Position numbers and translations under genes: made by a program. Source: Novosphingobium sp. (GTDB taxonomy: Bacteria > Pseudomonadota > Alphaproteobacteria > Sphingomonadales > Sphingomonadaceae). Taken from it: a DNA stretch of 64,000 nt. The notes under the pieces are model-generated. The model was not told where the DNA came from and ran no database searches. It worked only from the letters and a program-made list of their open reading frames with translations. The stretch lies in NCBI GenBank assembly GCA_016719755.1, contig JADJYM010000013.1, positions 64,501 through 128,500 on the forward strand. The letters run 5' to 3'. This document shows, piece by piece, positions 1 to 8,784 of this stretch (position 1 is the first letter of the stretch; each line of letters opens with the position of its first letter).

Positions 1-1993
1 CCACCAGGTAGGTGCCGTTGACCAGCTTGGTGACGCTGCCGCAGGCCGATGTCGGAACCGTCGTCGAGGCCGAGGGGCCGTTCAGATCGGTACAGAAATC
101 GGTGTATTCGCTGTCGAGGTAACCGATGTTGGCATTGAGCCGCAGGTTGTCAGTCGCCTTGAACGAGGCTTCGAACTCGATCCCCTTGGTGGTCGCCGCG
201 CCGACGTTCAGCTGGGCGGTTTCCTGGCCCGAAGCGACTGCCGGGTTGGGAATGAACACGCCGAATTCAAGCTCCTTGAACTTGGTCACGAAGCCGGTGA
301 GGTTGAGGCGCAGCTTGCCATCGAGGAAATCGCCCTTCATGCCGGCCTCGAACAGTTCCGAGGTGTTGTCGGCGGTCGGGCCCGCGGTGACCATGCTGGC
401 CGAACGGGCGCCATAGCCGCCGCCCTTGTAGCCCTGGCTCCACCCGGCATAGACCATCAGATCGGGGTTGATCTTGTAATCGATCCCGGCCTTGAACGTC
501 GCGCGGTTGCGCGAATAGCTGTCCTTGAAGGCCTTGCCCGCGCTGAAGTTGGTGTTGGCCAGGTTTTCCATGAATTCCAGCGACTTCACCACGCTGCGCG
601 TGTTGAAGAACGCGGGCGAAAGCAGGGTGCCGGTGGGATCGCGGAAATAGCTCTTGTCTTCCCACGACTGGCGCACGCCAAGCGTGATGTTAAGCTTGTC
701 GGTCAGGCCGAAGATGCCTTGCGCGAACAGGGCCTTGGCGGTGTTGTCCTGGGTGACGAAATCCTGGCTGCCGAACTGCAGCGAAGGGGCCAGCAGCACC
801 GGCAGGGTCGGGAAGGCCTGGCTCATCTCGAAGCTCTGCTTCATGTAGTAGCCGCCCAGCACCAGGTTCACCCGCGACATCATGCCGTCCATTTCCGAGA
901 AATCGGTGGCAAGCCGCAGTTCCTGGCTGAACTGGCGGTGCGACTGGACGCGGAAGGTCGGGAAGAAGAACTTCTCGGACTGGTCGAAGTCGCTGTCGTT
1001 GAAGTCGTCGGTCTTGATGTAGCCGGTGATCGAGGTGAGGTTCACCGCGCCCATCTTGGCGTTGATCGTGCCGATCAGGCCGTACTGGTCGGTATCGTGG
1101 TTGGCGGGGAAATCGCGGCCGATGGTGAAGGCGCCGTCGTTCGGTTCCTGAAAGCCGAACACGATGGCCAGCAGCTTGGTGCTGTCCGGTGCGGCATCGC
1201 CACCCGGGGCGCTGGAGCGGTCATTCAGCCACCAGCCCTTGATGTTGACCGACAGGCTTTCGCTCGGCGTGAACAGCAGCGTGCCGCGTACCGAGAAGCG
1301 ATCCTGTCCGCCGATGCTCTGGCCATTGACGCGGTTGCGGAAGTAGCCGCCCAGCGATTCCTGCCCCGCGACCACGCGCAGCGCCAGCTGATCGCGGATC
1401 AGCGGCACGTCGACCGCGACGCGGGCGTCCAGGCGGCCGTAATTGCCCGCGGTGGCCATCGCTTCAACGCCGAAGTTGCCCGACGGGTTCTTGGAATAGG
1501 TGGCGATGCCGCCCGCGAGCGAGTTCTTGCCGAACGAAGTGCCCTGCGGACCGCGCAGCACTTCAACGCGCTCCATGTCGAAGGTGTCGAGCATGGTGGC
1601 GACCGGGCGGGTGACATAGACGCCGTCAATCGAAACACCGACCGGGCTTTCCTCGGTCGATTCGATGCCCTGCGCGCCAAGCCCGCGGATGTAGATCGCC
1701 GCCGAGTTGGAGAAGGTCGCAACCGGCTGGATTGAGACGTTGGGCGTGGTCGGGGCAAGGTCGGTCAGGTCGCGCGCGGCGGACTTGAGCAGGGTGCGTT
1801 CGTCAAAGGCGGAAATCGCCTGCGGCACGTCCTGCAGCGTTTCTTCCTTGAAGCGCGCGGTGACGACGATTTCGCCGTCATTTCCGCCGCCGCTCACTTC
1901 GTTGTCCGCCGACTGCGCAAGGGCCGGCTGGGCCACCGTGAGCACCGCGATCGCGGCAACTCCGGATAGCAGGTTGTGATTCAGTGCTTTCAT
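1..1993 (-). CDS. TonB-dependent receptor, C-terminus cut by the window edge
   Basis: This outer-membrane TonB-dependent receptor is read from the ATG at 1993; 664 codons are present and the gene runs off position 1, so its C-terminal barrel strands are missing. The N-terminus is a Sec signal peptide (MKALNHNLLSGVAAIAVLTV, then AQPALAQ). A TonB-box-like GEIVVTARF segment and a plug domain follow, with RGLGAQGIE and LRGPQGTSFGKNSLAGG (the usual RGPQG..G.N..GG plug motif). A long series of alternating beta-strand segments follows. The ligand cannot be read from sequence. It lies divergently from a DUF3237 gene and next to the quinate/shikimate genes, so uptake of a plant aromatic or ester is a reasonable inference. 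A TTGACA on the minus strand at about 2056-2061 could be its -35. Confidence 0.9.
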   Translation of the reverse strand, partial: MKALNHNLLSGVAAIAVLTVAQPALAQSADNEVSGGGNDGEIVVTARFKEETLQDVPQAISAFDERTLLKSAARDLTDLAPTTPNVSIQPVATFSNSAAIYIRGLGAQGIESTEESPVGVSIDGVYVTRPVATMLDTFDMERVEVLRGPQGTSFGKNSLAGGIATYSKNPSGNFGVEAMATAGNYGRLDARVAVDVPLIRDQLALRVVAGQESLGGYFRNRVNGQSIGGQDRFSVRGTLLFTPSESLSVNIKGWWLNDRSSAPGGDAAPDSTKLLAIVFGFQEPNDGAFTIGRDFPANHDTDQYGLIGTINAKMGAVNLTSITGYIKTDDFNDSDFDQSEKFFFPTFRVQSHRQFSQELRLATDFSEMDGMMSRVNLVLGGYYMKQSFEMSQAFPTLPVLLAPSLQFGSQDFVTQDNTAKALFAQGIFGLTDKLNITLGVRQSWEDKSYFRDPTGTLLSPAFFNTRSVVKSLEFMENLANTNFSAGKAFKDSYSRNRATFKAGIDYKINPDLMVYAGWSQGYKGGGYGARSASMVTAGPTADNTSELFEAGMKGDFLDGKLRLNLTGFVTKFKELEFGVFIPNPAVASGQETAQLNVGAATTKGIEFEASFKATDNLRLNANIGYLDSEYTDFCTDLNGPSASTTVPTSACGSVTKLVNGTYLV

Positions 1994-2076
1994 AATCACC
2001 CTCCCGTGAATGTTTGTTCTGCCAATCTGGCGATTTCGGCAACAATGCTGCCAAAACTGTCAAATGCGTTGATGCT

Positions 2077-2086
2077 TAGTATACTA
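2077..2086. promoter_or_regulatory. 10-bp palindrome TAGTATACTA between divergent genes
   Basis: A perfect 10-bp palindrome sits in the 134-bp gap between the divergent TonB receptor (start 1993) and the DUF3237 gene (start 2128). Its position suits an operator for one or both promoters. It does not match the GAACTAGTTC element found further along this locus, so if it is an operator it would belong to a different regulator. Function is inferred from position only. Confidence 0.3.
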
Positions 2087-2127
2087 CGTGTTTGACTCTG
2101 TCCAGACCGATCCGAGGGAGAAATGCG

Positions 2128-2631
2128 ATGTCAGCTGCCGCCACTCAAGCCTTGCCGCCCTTGCGGAGCAGAATCCTGTGCACCGTGGAGTTCGAAGTCG
2201 CCGGAGGACTGATCGCCATCGGCTCCTCGCCATTTGGCGACCAGCGGCTGGGCTATGTCACGGGCGGGCGATTCTACGGTGAACGGCTGAACGGAACGGT
2301 CCTGCCGGGCGGCGGCAACTGGTCGCGCAGCGGACGGCTGGGCGATGCGGCGGCGGTCGGCACGTTCGATGCCCGCGCGGTGTGGCAAACCGCTGGCGGC
2401 GCGCTGATCTATGTCACCTACGGCGGGCGCAGCGTGATCCCCGACGATGTCCGCGCCGCGTTTGCCGACCCCTCGGCGCCGCCAGTCGATCCCGCGCGCT
2501 ATTACCTGCGGATCGCCCCGGTGTTCGAAACGGCCGATCCGGCACTGGCCTGGCTCAACGGGGTGCTTGCGATCGGGGTGGGCGAACGCACCGATTTCGG
2601 AGTACGCCACGTGGTCCACGAAGTTCTCTAG
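2128..2631 (+). CDS. DUF3237 family protein
   Basis: This 167-aa cytoplasmic protein looks like the DUF3237 family, which occurs beside aromatic-compound degradation genes but has no agreed biochemical role. Supporting features are the hydrophobic-start strand CTVEFEVAGGLIAIGSSPFG, the segment GRFYGERLNGTVLPGGGNW, the internal ARYYLRIAPVFETADP and the final ERTDFGVRHVVHEVL. There is no signal peptide. The start at 2128 is chosen because GAGGGAG lies 7 nt upstream of that ATG; a longer reading from 2092 has no such site. It is transcribed away from the TonB receptor and converges on the shikimate dehydrogenase gene. Confidence 0.75.
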   Translation: MSAAATQALPPLRSRILCTVEFEVAGGLIAIGSSPFGDQRLGYVTGGRFYGERLNGTVLPGGGNWSRSGRLGDAAAVGTFDARAVWQTAGGALIYVTYGGRSVIPDDVRAAFADPSAPPVDPARYYLRIAPVFETADPALAWLNGVLAIGVGERTDFGVRHVVHEVL

Positions 2632-2701
2632 ACGCGGCACAGCGGCGGCGAGGCTGGGCCTTAGGAGGGCGCGCCAGGCTCTTTCATCGCGACAAGCTTA
2701 A

Positions 2702-2731
2702 GTCAATTAAATTGACGTAAATTGAATTGAC
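2702..2731. repeat. AT-rich palindrome GTCAATTaAATTGAC with degenerate second copy
   Basis: A perfect 7-1-7 inverted repeat (2702-2716) is followed at once by a looser copy, GTAAATTGAATTGAC (2717-2731). It lies between the convergent ends of the DUF3237 and shikimate dehydrogenase genes. It is AT-rich and has no T-run, so it is not an obvious intrinsic terminator. The role is unknown. Confidence 0.35.
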
Positions 2732-2740
2732 CGGGCTGCC

Positions 2741-3577
2741 TTATGCCGCACTCAGGAAGCTGTCCTGCATCCGAGCCTTGTCGGCCTGGTGCCCGGTGAA
2801 GATCGTGAAGGCGAGCGCTGCCTGCCCCACCGCCATGCCACTGCCGTTCAGCACCCGGCAACCGCGATCGCGCGCGATGCGCAGCAAGGTGGTTTCCAGC
2901 GGGAAATAGACGATGTCCGCCACCCAGTGGTGCTGCAGGATCAGCGCGGGGTCGATCGCCGGGTCGGGATAGGCGGCCATGCCCATCGGCGTCGAGTTGA
3001 CGATCCCGTCGATCCGTGCCGTATCGAGAGTGGCTGATTCCACCGCGACGGCGCGGTCCTTGCCGAATCTGGCGGAGAGGCGCGCGGCCAGTTCGCGGGC
3101 GCGCTGCGAATCGATATCGGTGATCTCTAACACGCCGGTGCCCAGCATCAGCAGCGCCGTGCCTACCGCCGTGCCGGCGCCGCCCGCGCCCAGTTGCAGC
3201 ACGCGGTCCATCGCCGCGCCGGGCAGACCTTCGGCCAGGCTGCCCTGAAAGCCGGTCATGTCGGTGTTGTGGCCGATCAGCCGTCGCCCCCGCATTTCGA
3301 CCGTGTTGACCGCGCCGACCAGCTCGGCGCTTTCCGCCAGTTCGTCGAGCAGCGGGATGACCGCCTGCTTGAAGGGATAGGTGATGTTGACGCCGCTGAA
3401 GCCCTGCGCGGCGAGATCGTGCAGCAGGGGAGAGAGGTCGCTGTCAGGGCGTTCCTCGGCGGTGAAATCGAACAGGGTGTAGGTCAAGTCCAGCCCCTGC
3501 GCGCGCGCCTCCTGTTCGTGCAGCCAGGGCGAGCGCGAGGCGAGGATGGATCGGCCGATGAGCCCGGTGCGCAGCAT
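2741..3577 (-). CDS. Shikimate/quinate dehydrogenase, probably NAD-dependent and catabolic
   Basis: This 278-aa enzyme of the shikimate/quinate dehydrogenase family interconverts shikimate with 3-dehydroshikimate or quinate with 3-dehydroquinate. Visible family features are the SRSP substrate loop (14-17), catalytic Lys70 in NITYPFK, Asp106 in HNTDMTG, and the dinucleotide loop GAGGAG (130-135). The position that is NRT in NADP-dependent AroE reads DID (154-156). Acidic residues there are typical of NAD-preferring quinate/shikimate dehydrogenases, so a catabolic role is inferred. The ATG at 3577 gives the usual family length; an upstream extension to 3691 would overlap the preceding receptor gene. 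It lies 67 bp downstream of a TonB receptor gene on the same strand. Its neighbours include the permease and the dehydroshikimate dehydratase of the same route. Confidence 0.85.
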   Translation of the reverse strand: MLRTGLIGRSILASRSPWLHEQEARAQGLDLTYTLFDFTAEERPDSDLSPLLHDLAAQGFSGVNITYPFKQAVIPLLDELAESAELVGAVNTVEMRGRRLIGHNTDMTGFQGSLAEGLPGAAMDRVLQLGAGGAGTAVGTALLMLGTGVLEITDIDSQRARELAARLSARFGKDRAVAVESATLDTARIDGIVNSTPMGMAAYPDPAIDPALILQHHWVADIVYFPLETTLLRIARDRGCRVLNGSGMAVGQAALAFTIFTGHQADKARMQDSFLSAA

Positions 3578-3644
3578 GGTTGCTTTCAAGCGGAAAGGCC
3601 CGGGGCTGTCGAGAGGACAGCCCCGGCAGTCAGGGTGAAGGGGA

Positions 3645-6623
3645 TCAGAACGCGATCTTTGCGCCGATGTAGAACGAGCGGCCGACCGCATCGTAAAGCG
3701 CGGTATCGGTACCGTTCTGCGAGCTGGCGACGAACGGCAGGCCCTTGTCGAACAGGTTGTTCACGCCGGCGCGCAGTTCGAACTGCTTGCCGACCTTGAC
3801 CGATCCGAACAGGTCCCACAGCGCATAGGCTGGCACGCCGACCTGGGTGTTGTTCGGGGTCAGGACCGAACTGACGTCCTTCAGCGCGCTCTGGTAGCGC
3901 CAGCGCAGGCCCATGCCCATCGTGTCCGACTTGTAGCCGAATGTGGTCAGCGCCTTCCACTTGGGCGCGGCGCGCGGCGGGACCGAACCGGGGTTGGAGC
4001 CGCCGACGCTGACGCCGGTGTAGTTGGCAAAGGCCGCGCCGGGAAGCAGCTGCACCTTGTATTTGTTCAGCAGGCCGATCGCGGAATCGACATAAAGCTT
4101 GCCGCTTTCGCCCAGGAAGCGCGCCGGCACGCCCCAGTGGACCTGCGCCTCGAAGCCGTCGGTTTCCAGCTGGCCGAGGTTGAGGAACGGGGTGCGCACG
4201 TTGAGGATCTGGCCGGTGGTGGTGTCGCGGCTGATCAGGCCGCAATATTCGTTGGCGTTCGAATAGGTCGGGTTCGAACCATCCAGGTTGAAGCACTTGG
4301 TCAGCACGGTCAGGCCCGGAACGGTCGAGATCACGCTCTTGATCTTGATGTTGTAGTAATCGACCGAGAACGAGAAATCGCCCAGGATCCCGTCAGACTG
4401 CGGCGCGTTGAACACGAAGCCGAGGTTCCAGGTGGTGGCGCGTTCCGGGGTCAGGCCGGTGTTGCCAGAAACCAGCTGGCCGGTGGCCGTGGTCGGGAAC
4501 TGATAGGAACCGACCGCCGCCGAGGGCACGCCCTGGGTGACGCACAGCGCCGAAACCTGGGCGGCGTTGGCGCCGGTGCGCGCCGTGGAGCGGCTGTCGC
4601 ACGGATCGCCCAGCGATCCCGGCGGGGTGCCGATCACCAGCTGCGCGCCCTGCGGGGGCGAGAACAGCTCGCCGATGTTGGGCGCGCGCACCGCGCGCTG
4701 ATAGCTGCCGCGGATCAGCAGCGAATCGATCGGTCGCCAGCGGGCATCCGCCTCGTAGCTGGTCACCGAACCGGTCACCGAGTAGTCGGAATAGCGGATC
4801 GCGCCGCCCACGCCGAATTCCTCGGCAAAGGGCTTGCCCGAGAGCAGCGGAATGTCGATCTGCGCGGCGAATTCCTTCACCGAGATCGATTTCTTGGGAA
4901 CCGGCAGAGTATTCACCACGCCTTCGATGTTGCCGCCGGGGTTGCTGGCAACCACCAGGTTGAAGGCGTTGGGCGAAACCAGATCTGCGTCAGGCGTGAA
5001 TTCATAGGAGTTCTTGCGGTAGCCTGCGAGCAGCGCCAGCTGCACCGGACCAGCGCCCAGATCGAACAGCTTGCCGTTGACCTGCGCCTGGACCTGGGTC
5101 TGGCCCAGCCGTTCGCGGCTGATCGCCGACTTGGTGATGAACGCGACGCAGGCCGGCGAGAGCTTGCGGGCATTGGCATCGCCGAACGGGTTGAAGCCCC
5201 CGGCGCAAAGCGAGGCGCCGCCATCGGCAGCGTTCAGCAGCCGCTGGACCTGGCTTTTCAGCACGGCGTTGTTCATCGTCTGGTTGTGGACCGACTGATC
5301 GTATGCCGCGAACAGGTCAAAACTCCAGCCGTCGGTGATATCGCCCTTCAGGCCGGCCAGGTACTGCTGCACCTGATAATTCTCGTCCCAGTTCTTGTCG
5401 GGCACACCAACATAGCGCGCGTTCCAGTTGAACGCGGCAGCCGGGGTGGGGCGCGAGGCGAGGATCGTGCGCAGGTCGGCCGGGATGAAGGGGTTGGTCA
5501 CCGGAATGGTGGTCAGCGCCGGGAACTGGGTCAGGCTGCCGCCGCTTTCGGTGTTGACGGTCAGGTCCACGAACATGAACTGGCCGTAGGCGGTGAGCGA
5601 GGGGGTCAGTTCATAGTCAGCCTTCACGAAGGCGGTCTTGCGTTCCAGCGCGTTCATGAACTGGATCTGCTGGCCAACCGGCATGCGCACATTGTTGCCG
5701 ATCACCATATACCCGGCGGTGCCGTTCGGCCCCTTGTAGTTCTGCGCACCGTTCTGGAAGAACAGGCTGCCGTCGTTGTTGAAGCCCAGGTTCGACAGCT
5801 GGAAGTTGTTCGGCAGGGTGGTCACCCCATAGCCGTTGAAGATACCCTGGATGACCGACGCGGCCGGCGCATTGGTGGCGGATGGCACGAAGGTGCCGGT
5901 GCCGATGAACGAGGACGGGGTCTTGTCGAAGAAGAAGCTGCGCGCGTCGCCGTTGATCGCGTCCTGCTTGGCATAGCTGAAGGCCGCGACCACGCTGCCG
6001 CGGCCTTCGGCGAACTTGGTGCCAAGCGCCAGCGAGCCGTTGAACTTGTAGCCATCACCGCGTTCGCTGATCGAATTCATCAGATCGATCTTCACGCCCT
6101 GGAAATCGCGCACGGTCTTGAAATTGACCACGCCCGACATCGCGTCAGAACCATAAATTGCCGAAGCGCCGCCGGTGATCACGTCCACGCCGCCGACGAT
6201 GGCATCGGGCAGGATGTTGATATCGACGTTGCCGGCAATGTCAGACGCCGGCAGGCGGCGGCCATCGAGCAGCACCAGGTTGCGGTTGGTGCCCAGGCCG
6301 TGAAGGTTGATCGCGGCGCGCCCGCCGGTGCCCTGGCCGCCGGTCGCGGCATTGCCGCCGACGGTGAAGCTGGGCACCTGGTTCAGGGCATCCTGCAGGG
6401 TGGCGGTGCCGGCTTCCTTGATCGCCGCGTCGCTGACCGAGATGATCGGGCTGACCGAAGTGTTGTTCGGGCGCTGGATCAGCGAGCCGGTGACAACGAT
6501 GTCCTCAGCCTTGGCCGAATCATCATCGGTAGCCTGATCCTGGCCGAAGGCCGGAGTCGCCAGCGCGATCGCGCAGGACATCACAGAAGCGGAAAACGCA
6601 AGGCGCGAGCCGATTTGACGCAT
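3645..6623 (-). CDS. TonB-dependent receptor, Oar-like large type
   Basis: This complete outer-membrane receptor has 992 aa. A signal peptide (SRLAFSASVMSCAIALATPAFG) is followed by a TonB box region EDIVVTGSLIQRP and a plug with LHGLGTNRNLVLLDGRRL and GGASAIYGSDAMSGVVNFKT. This is the form typical of the large sphingomonad receptors. A long barrel follows, ending in an aromatic C-terminal strand (SFYIGAKIAF). The start at 6623 is preferred because GGGAGGG lies just upstream; the frame stays open to 6674, but that would run into the promoter. The gene has its own promoter containing the GAACTAGTTC element, so it is probably controlled by the TetR protein of the locus. The shikimate dehydrogenase gene follows it. 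The likely substrate is a quinate/shikimate ester or related plant aromatic, by inference from neighbours. Confidence 0.9.
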   Translation of the reverse strand: MRQIGSRLAFSASVMSCAIALATPAFGQDQATDDDSAKAEDIVVTGSLIQRPNNTSVSPIISVSDAAIKEAGTATLQDALNQVPSFTVGGNAATGGQGTGGRAAINLHGLGTNRNLVLLDGRRLPASDIAGNVDINILPDAIVGGVDVITGGASAIYGSDAMSGVVNFKTVRDFQGVKIDLMNSISERGDGYKFNGSLALGTKFAEGRGSVVAAFSYAKQDAINGDARSFFFDKTPSSFIGTGTFVPSATNAPAASVIQGIFNGYGVTTLPNNFQLSNLGFNNDGSLFFQNGAQNYKGPNGTAGYMVIGNNVRMPVGQQIQFMNALERKTAFVKADYELTPSLTAYGQFMFVDLTVNTESGGSLTQFPALTTIPVTNPFIPADLRTILASRPTPAAAFNWNARYVGVPDKNWDENYQVQQYLAGLKGDITDGWSFDLFAAYDQSVHNQTMNNAVLKSQVQRLLNAADGGASLCAGGFNPFGDANARKLSPACVAFITKSAISRERLGQTQVQAQVNGKLFDLGAGPVQLALLAGYRKNSYEFTPDADLVSPNAFNLVVASNPGGNIEGVVNTLPVPKKSISVKEFAAQIDIPLLSGKPFAEEFGVGGAIRYSDYSVTGSVTSYEADARWRPIDSLLIRGSYQRAVRAPNIGELFSPPQGAQLVIGTPPGSLGDPCDSRSTARTGANAAQVSALCVTQGVPSAAVGSYQFPTTATGQLVSGNTGLTPERATTWNLGFVFNAPQSDGILGDFSFSVDYYNIKIKSVISTVPGLTVLTKCFNLDGSNPTYSNANEYCGLISRDTTTGQILNVRTPFLNLGQLETDGFEAQVHWGVPARFLGESGKLYVDSAIGLLNKYKVQLLPGAAFANYTGVSVGGSNPGSVPPRAAPKWKALTTFGYKSDTMGMGLRWRYQSALKDVSSVLTPNNTQVGVPAYALWDLFGSVKVGKQFELRAGVNNLFDKGLPFVASSQNGTDTALYDAVGRSFYIGAKIAF

Positions 6624-6671
6624 GAACCATCCCTCCCTTTGCCGGCCCCTGGGGCTCGGCTTCCGACGGCT

Positions 6672-6700
6672 CATTTATGTTACGAACTAGTTCCTGTCAA
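6672..6700 (-). promoter_or_regulatory. Promoter with embedded operator, for the TonB receptor
   Basis: Read on the minus strand there is TTGACA (6695-6700), a 17-bp spacer and TAAATG (6672-6677). The spacer contains the perfect palindrome GAACTAGTTC (6684-6693). The 25-bp stretch 6675-6699 recurs identically at 8788-8812 in front of the TetR gene. A repressor bound in the spacer would block RNA polymerase, which fits autoregulation by TetR plus control of the receptor. Confidence 0.7.
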
Positions 6701-6705
6701 TTTGT

Positions 6706-7941
6706 TCATTTCGCCCCGCCGACCTCGCCCGACAGGCGCTGGACCATGAAGGCGCAGACCGCGCAGGCCAGCAGCGGCACGCAATAGGCGGCAAACAGAA
6801 CCGGCAGAGCGACCTTGGCGGCCATCAGCTGGCCACCCGCCCAGGGGCCGACAATCGCTCCGCTGCGACCGATGCCGATGGCCCAGCCAATTCCCGTGGC
6901 GCGCACGGGTGAGGGGTAGGTGCCCGCCGCCAGCGGCCAGACCCCGTTGTAGCCGCCCTGGAGCAGGACCCCGATCAGAAAGGCCGTGCCCATGGTTGCC
7001 GCAACGCCCATCGGCACCGATCCGAACCACAGCATGGCCGCCGCCGCGCCGCACAGCATGGCGGGGACCAGCTTGCCCAGCGGCAGGCGCACGGCCAGCA
7101 GGCTCATCGTAACGGTGCCGGTGAAGGCGCCCAGGTTGTAGAGCGCGCCCGCGTAGATCCCGTCGGTTTCGGAAAGCCCCGCCTCGATCGCCAGTTTGGT
7201 GATCCAGCTGACAATGAAGTACAGCACCATCAGTCCGAAGAACACCGCGCCCCACAGTGCCAGGGTGCGCGCGCGCAGCAGCGGAGAGAACAGCGATGCC
7301 ACCCCGGCCTGCCGCACCTCGCCATCGTGCGATTGCGGCACCGCATCGCTCAGCAGCACCCAGGCGAGCGGGAACAGCACCACGGTGATCGCGCCAGCGC
7401 CCACCAGCAGCGCGTGCCAGCCGTATACCGGCAACAACCGGGCGACGATCAGCCCGGTGAACACGGCGGCAAAGGGATAGCCTGCCTGGACCAGTCCCAC
7501 CGCCAGGTTGCGGTGCCGGTCGGGCGCGCTTTCCGAGGCGAGCGCGGCCATCGCCGCCAGTACCGTGCCGATGCCAGCACCCACCAGCACCCTGAGTGCG
7601 AAGAGCTGGCTTACCGTTTCGACAAACCCGCTCGCCAGCATGCCGCAGGACATCAGGGCCAGCGCGGCGAGGATAATGCGCCGCCGCCCGAACCTGTCGG
7701 CCAGCGGGGCGATGAACATGCCTCCGATCGCCATGCCCAGCAGTCCGGCGCTGAACAGGGTGCCCATCGTGTCCGCGCCGATCGCCCAGTCCGACTGGAT
7801 GCGCGGAGCGATGAACGACAGGATCGTTACGTCGATCCCGTCGGCCATGTTGATCGCGAAGCACAGCGCGACCACCGCAATGGCGCGGGTGGTCCAGTTG
7901 GCTGGCGCGGCTCCGCTGGCGGCTGGGGTGGTAACGGCCAT
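6706..7941 (-). CDS. MFS permease, aromatic acid:H+ symporter type
   Basis: This 411-aa inner-membrane protein has about twelve hydrophobic segments and belongs to the major facilitator superfamily. The N-terminal NMADGIDVTILSFIAPRI matches the DG(F/Y)D signature of the aromatic-acid:H+ symporter (AAHS) branch, to which PcaK and BenK belong. The loop after segment 2 is APLADRFGRRR. The expected cargo here is quinate, shikimate, dehydroshikimate or protocatechuate; I infer this from the neighbouring dehydrogenase and dehydratase. The start ATG at 7941 has GAAGGA just upstream. It lies 72 bp downstream of the TetR gene on the same strand, probably in one transcript with it. Confidence 0.85.
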   Translation of the reverse strand: MAVTTPAASGAAPANWTTRAIAVVALCFAINMADGIDVTILSFIAPRIQSDWAIGADTMGTLFSAGLLGMAIGGMFIAPLADRFGRRRIILAALALMSCGMLASGFVETVSQLFALRVLVGAGIGTVLAAMAALASESAPDRHRNLAVGLVQAGYPFAAVFTGLIVARLLPVYGWHALLVGAGAITVVLFPLAWVLLSDAVPQSHDGEVRQAGVASLFSPLLRARTLALWGAVFFGLMVLYFIVSWITKLAIEAGLSETDGIYAGALYNLGAFTGTVTMSLLAVRLPLGKLVPAMLCGAAAAMLWFGSVPMGVAATMGTAFLIGVLLQGGYNGVWPLAAGTYPSPVRATGIGWAIGIGRSGAIVGPWAGGQLMAAKVALPVLFAAYCVPLLACAVCAFMVQRLSGEVGGAK

Positions 7942-8013
7942 GATCCTTCTTCCCGTTTTGGCCGGGGCATCCGCGCGGGAAGAACAGCTGCCGGGCGCAG
8001 GCCCGGCGCGCGG

Positions 8014-8760
8014 TCAGTCCTTGTGCGTCACCCAGGCGATTATGATGTCCGCCACCTGGCGCGCCCGCCGCTCGACCGCCTCGGGGCTGGTCATGTCGAC
8101 CCCGAAGTTGTGCGCGAAGGTGAACTGGTTGGAGACGTTGTAGAAACTGAGCGCGGTCATATTGAGGTGGAGGTCGACAGGATCGATCCCGGCCCGCATC
8201 GAGCCTTCTGCCTGCCCCCGCGCGATGAGCTTTTCGAGCAGTTCGATAACCTTGCGGTTGCCCTGCGGCAGGCCCTCGATCTGCTTGAGATGTTCGGCGC
8301 GGTGGATGTTCTCGTTCATCACCAGCCGCACCAGTTCGGGATGCTGCGAATGGTAGCGCACGTCATGCTCGATCAGGCGGCGCAGCGCTTCCAGAGCGGT
8401 GCCGCTATCGGTATCGACCGCGTCCTCGCTCTCGCGCACGCGGCGATAGGCGCGCTCCAGCACGGCGCGGTAAAGTTCGTCCTTGCCATCAAAGTAGTAG
8501 TAGATTTTGCGCTTGGTGGCGCGGCCCGCGATCTCGTCGATCCGCGCGCCCGCCAGGCCCTTTTCGACGAATTCCTGGGTGGCGATGTCGATGATCTGAT
8601 TGATCGCTTCTTCGCGTGCCTGGGCGTGGCTGCGGCGGGCAGGTTTGGCGGGCTTGGCGGCCTGATCGGACAAGATGGTATCTCCGTGCTGCGCGGCGCG
8701 CGTCGGCGCGGGGCGCGTATAGCCCCTTGCGTTACCGCTCTTTGCCGCCGCCGTCTGCAC
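8014..8760 (-). CDS. TetR family transcriptional regulator
   Basis: This is a TetR-type repressor of up to 248 aa. The N-terminal DNA-binding part is clear: EEAINQIIDIATQEFVEKGL, then ARIDEIAGRATKRKIYYYFD and GKDELYRAVLERAYRRV. The C-terminal ligand domain is variable, with no assignable ligand. Two starts are possible. The GTG at 8760 has AAGGGGG upstream and suits the promoter at 8785-8813. A TTG at 8673 has GGAG upstream and gives a more usual 219-aa protein. It probably represses itself, the permease and the receptor at 6623 through GAACTAGTTC. The inducer may be a pathway compound such as quinate or dehydroshikimate; this is inference. Confidence 0.88.
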   Translation of the reverse strand: MQTAAAKSGNARGYTRPAPTRAAQHGDTILSDQAAKPAKPARRSHAQAREEAINQIIDIATQEFVEKGLAGARIDEIAGRATKRKIYYYFDGKDELYRAVLERAYRRVRESEDAVDTDSGTALEALRRLIEHDVRYHSQHPELVRLVMNENIHRAEHLKQIEGLPQGNRKVIELLEKLIARGQAEGSMRAGIDPVDLHLNMTALSFYNVSNQFTFAHNFGVDMTSPEAVERRARQVADIIIAWVTHKD

Positions 8761-8784
8761 AGGATAGCCCCCTTTTCCGCCGCC

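Noticed and set aside
4137-6749. An 870-codon open frame antisense to the TonB receptor gene
   Set aside because: It lies fully opposite a clear receptor gene with signal peptide, plug and barrel. The predicted protein is an Arg/Gly/His-rich sequence typical of antisense frames in GC-rich DNA.
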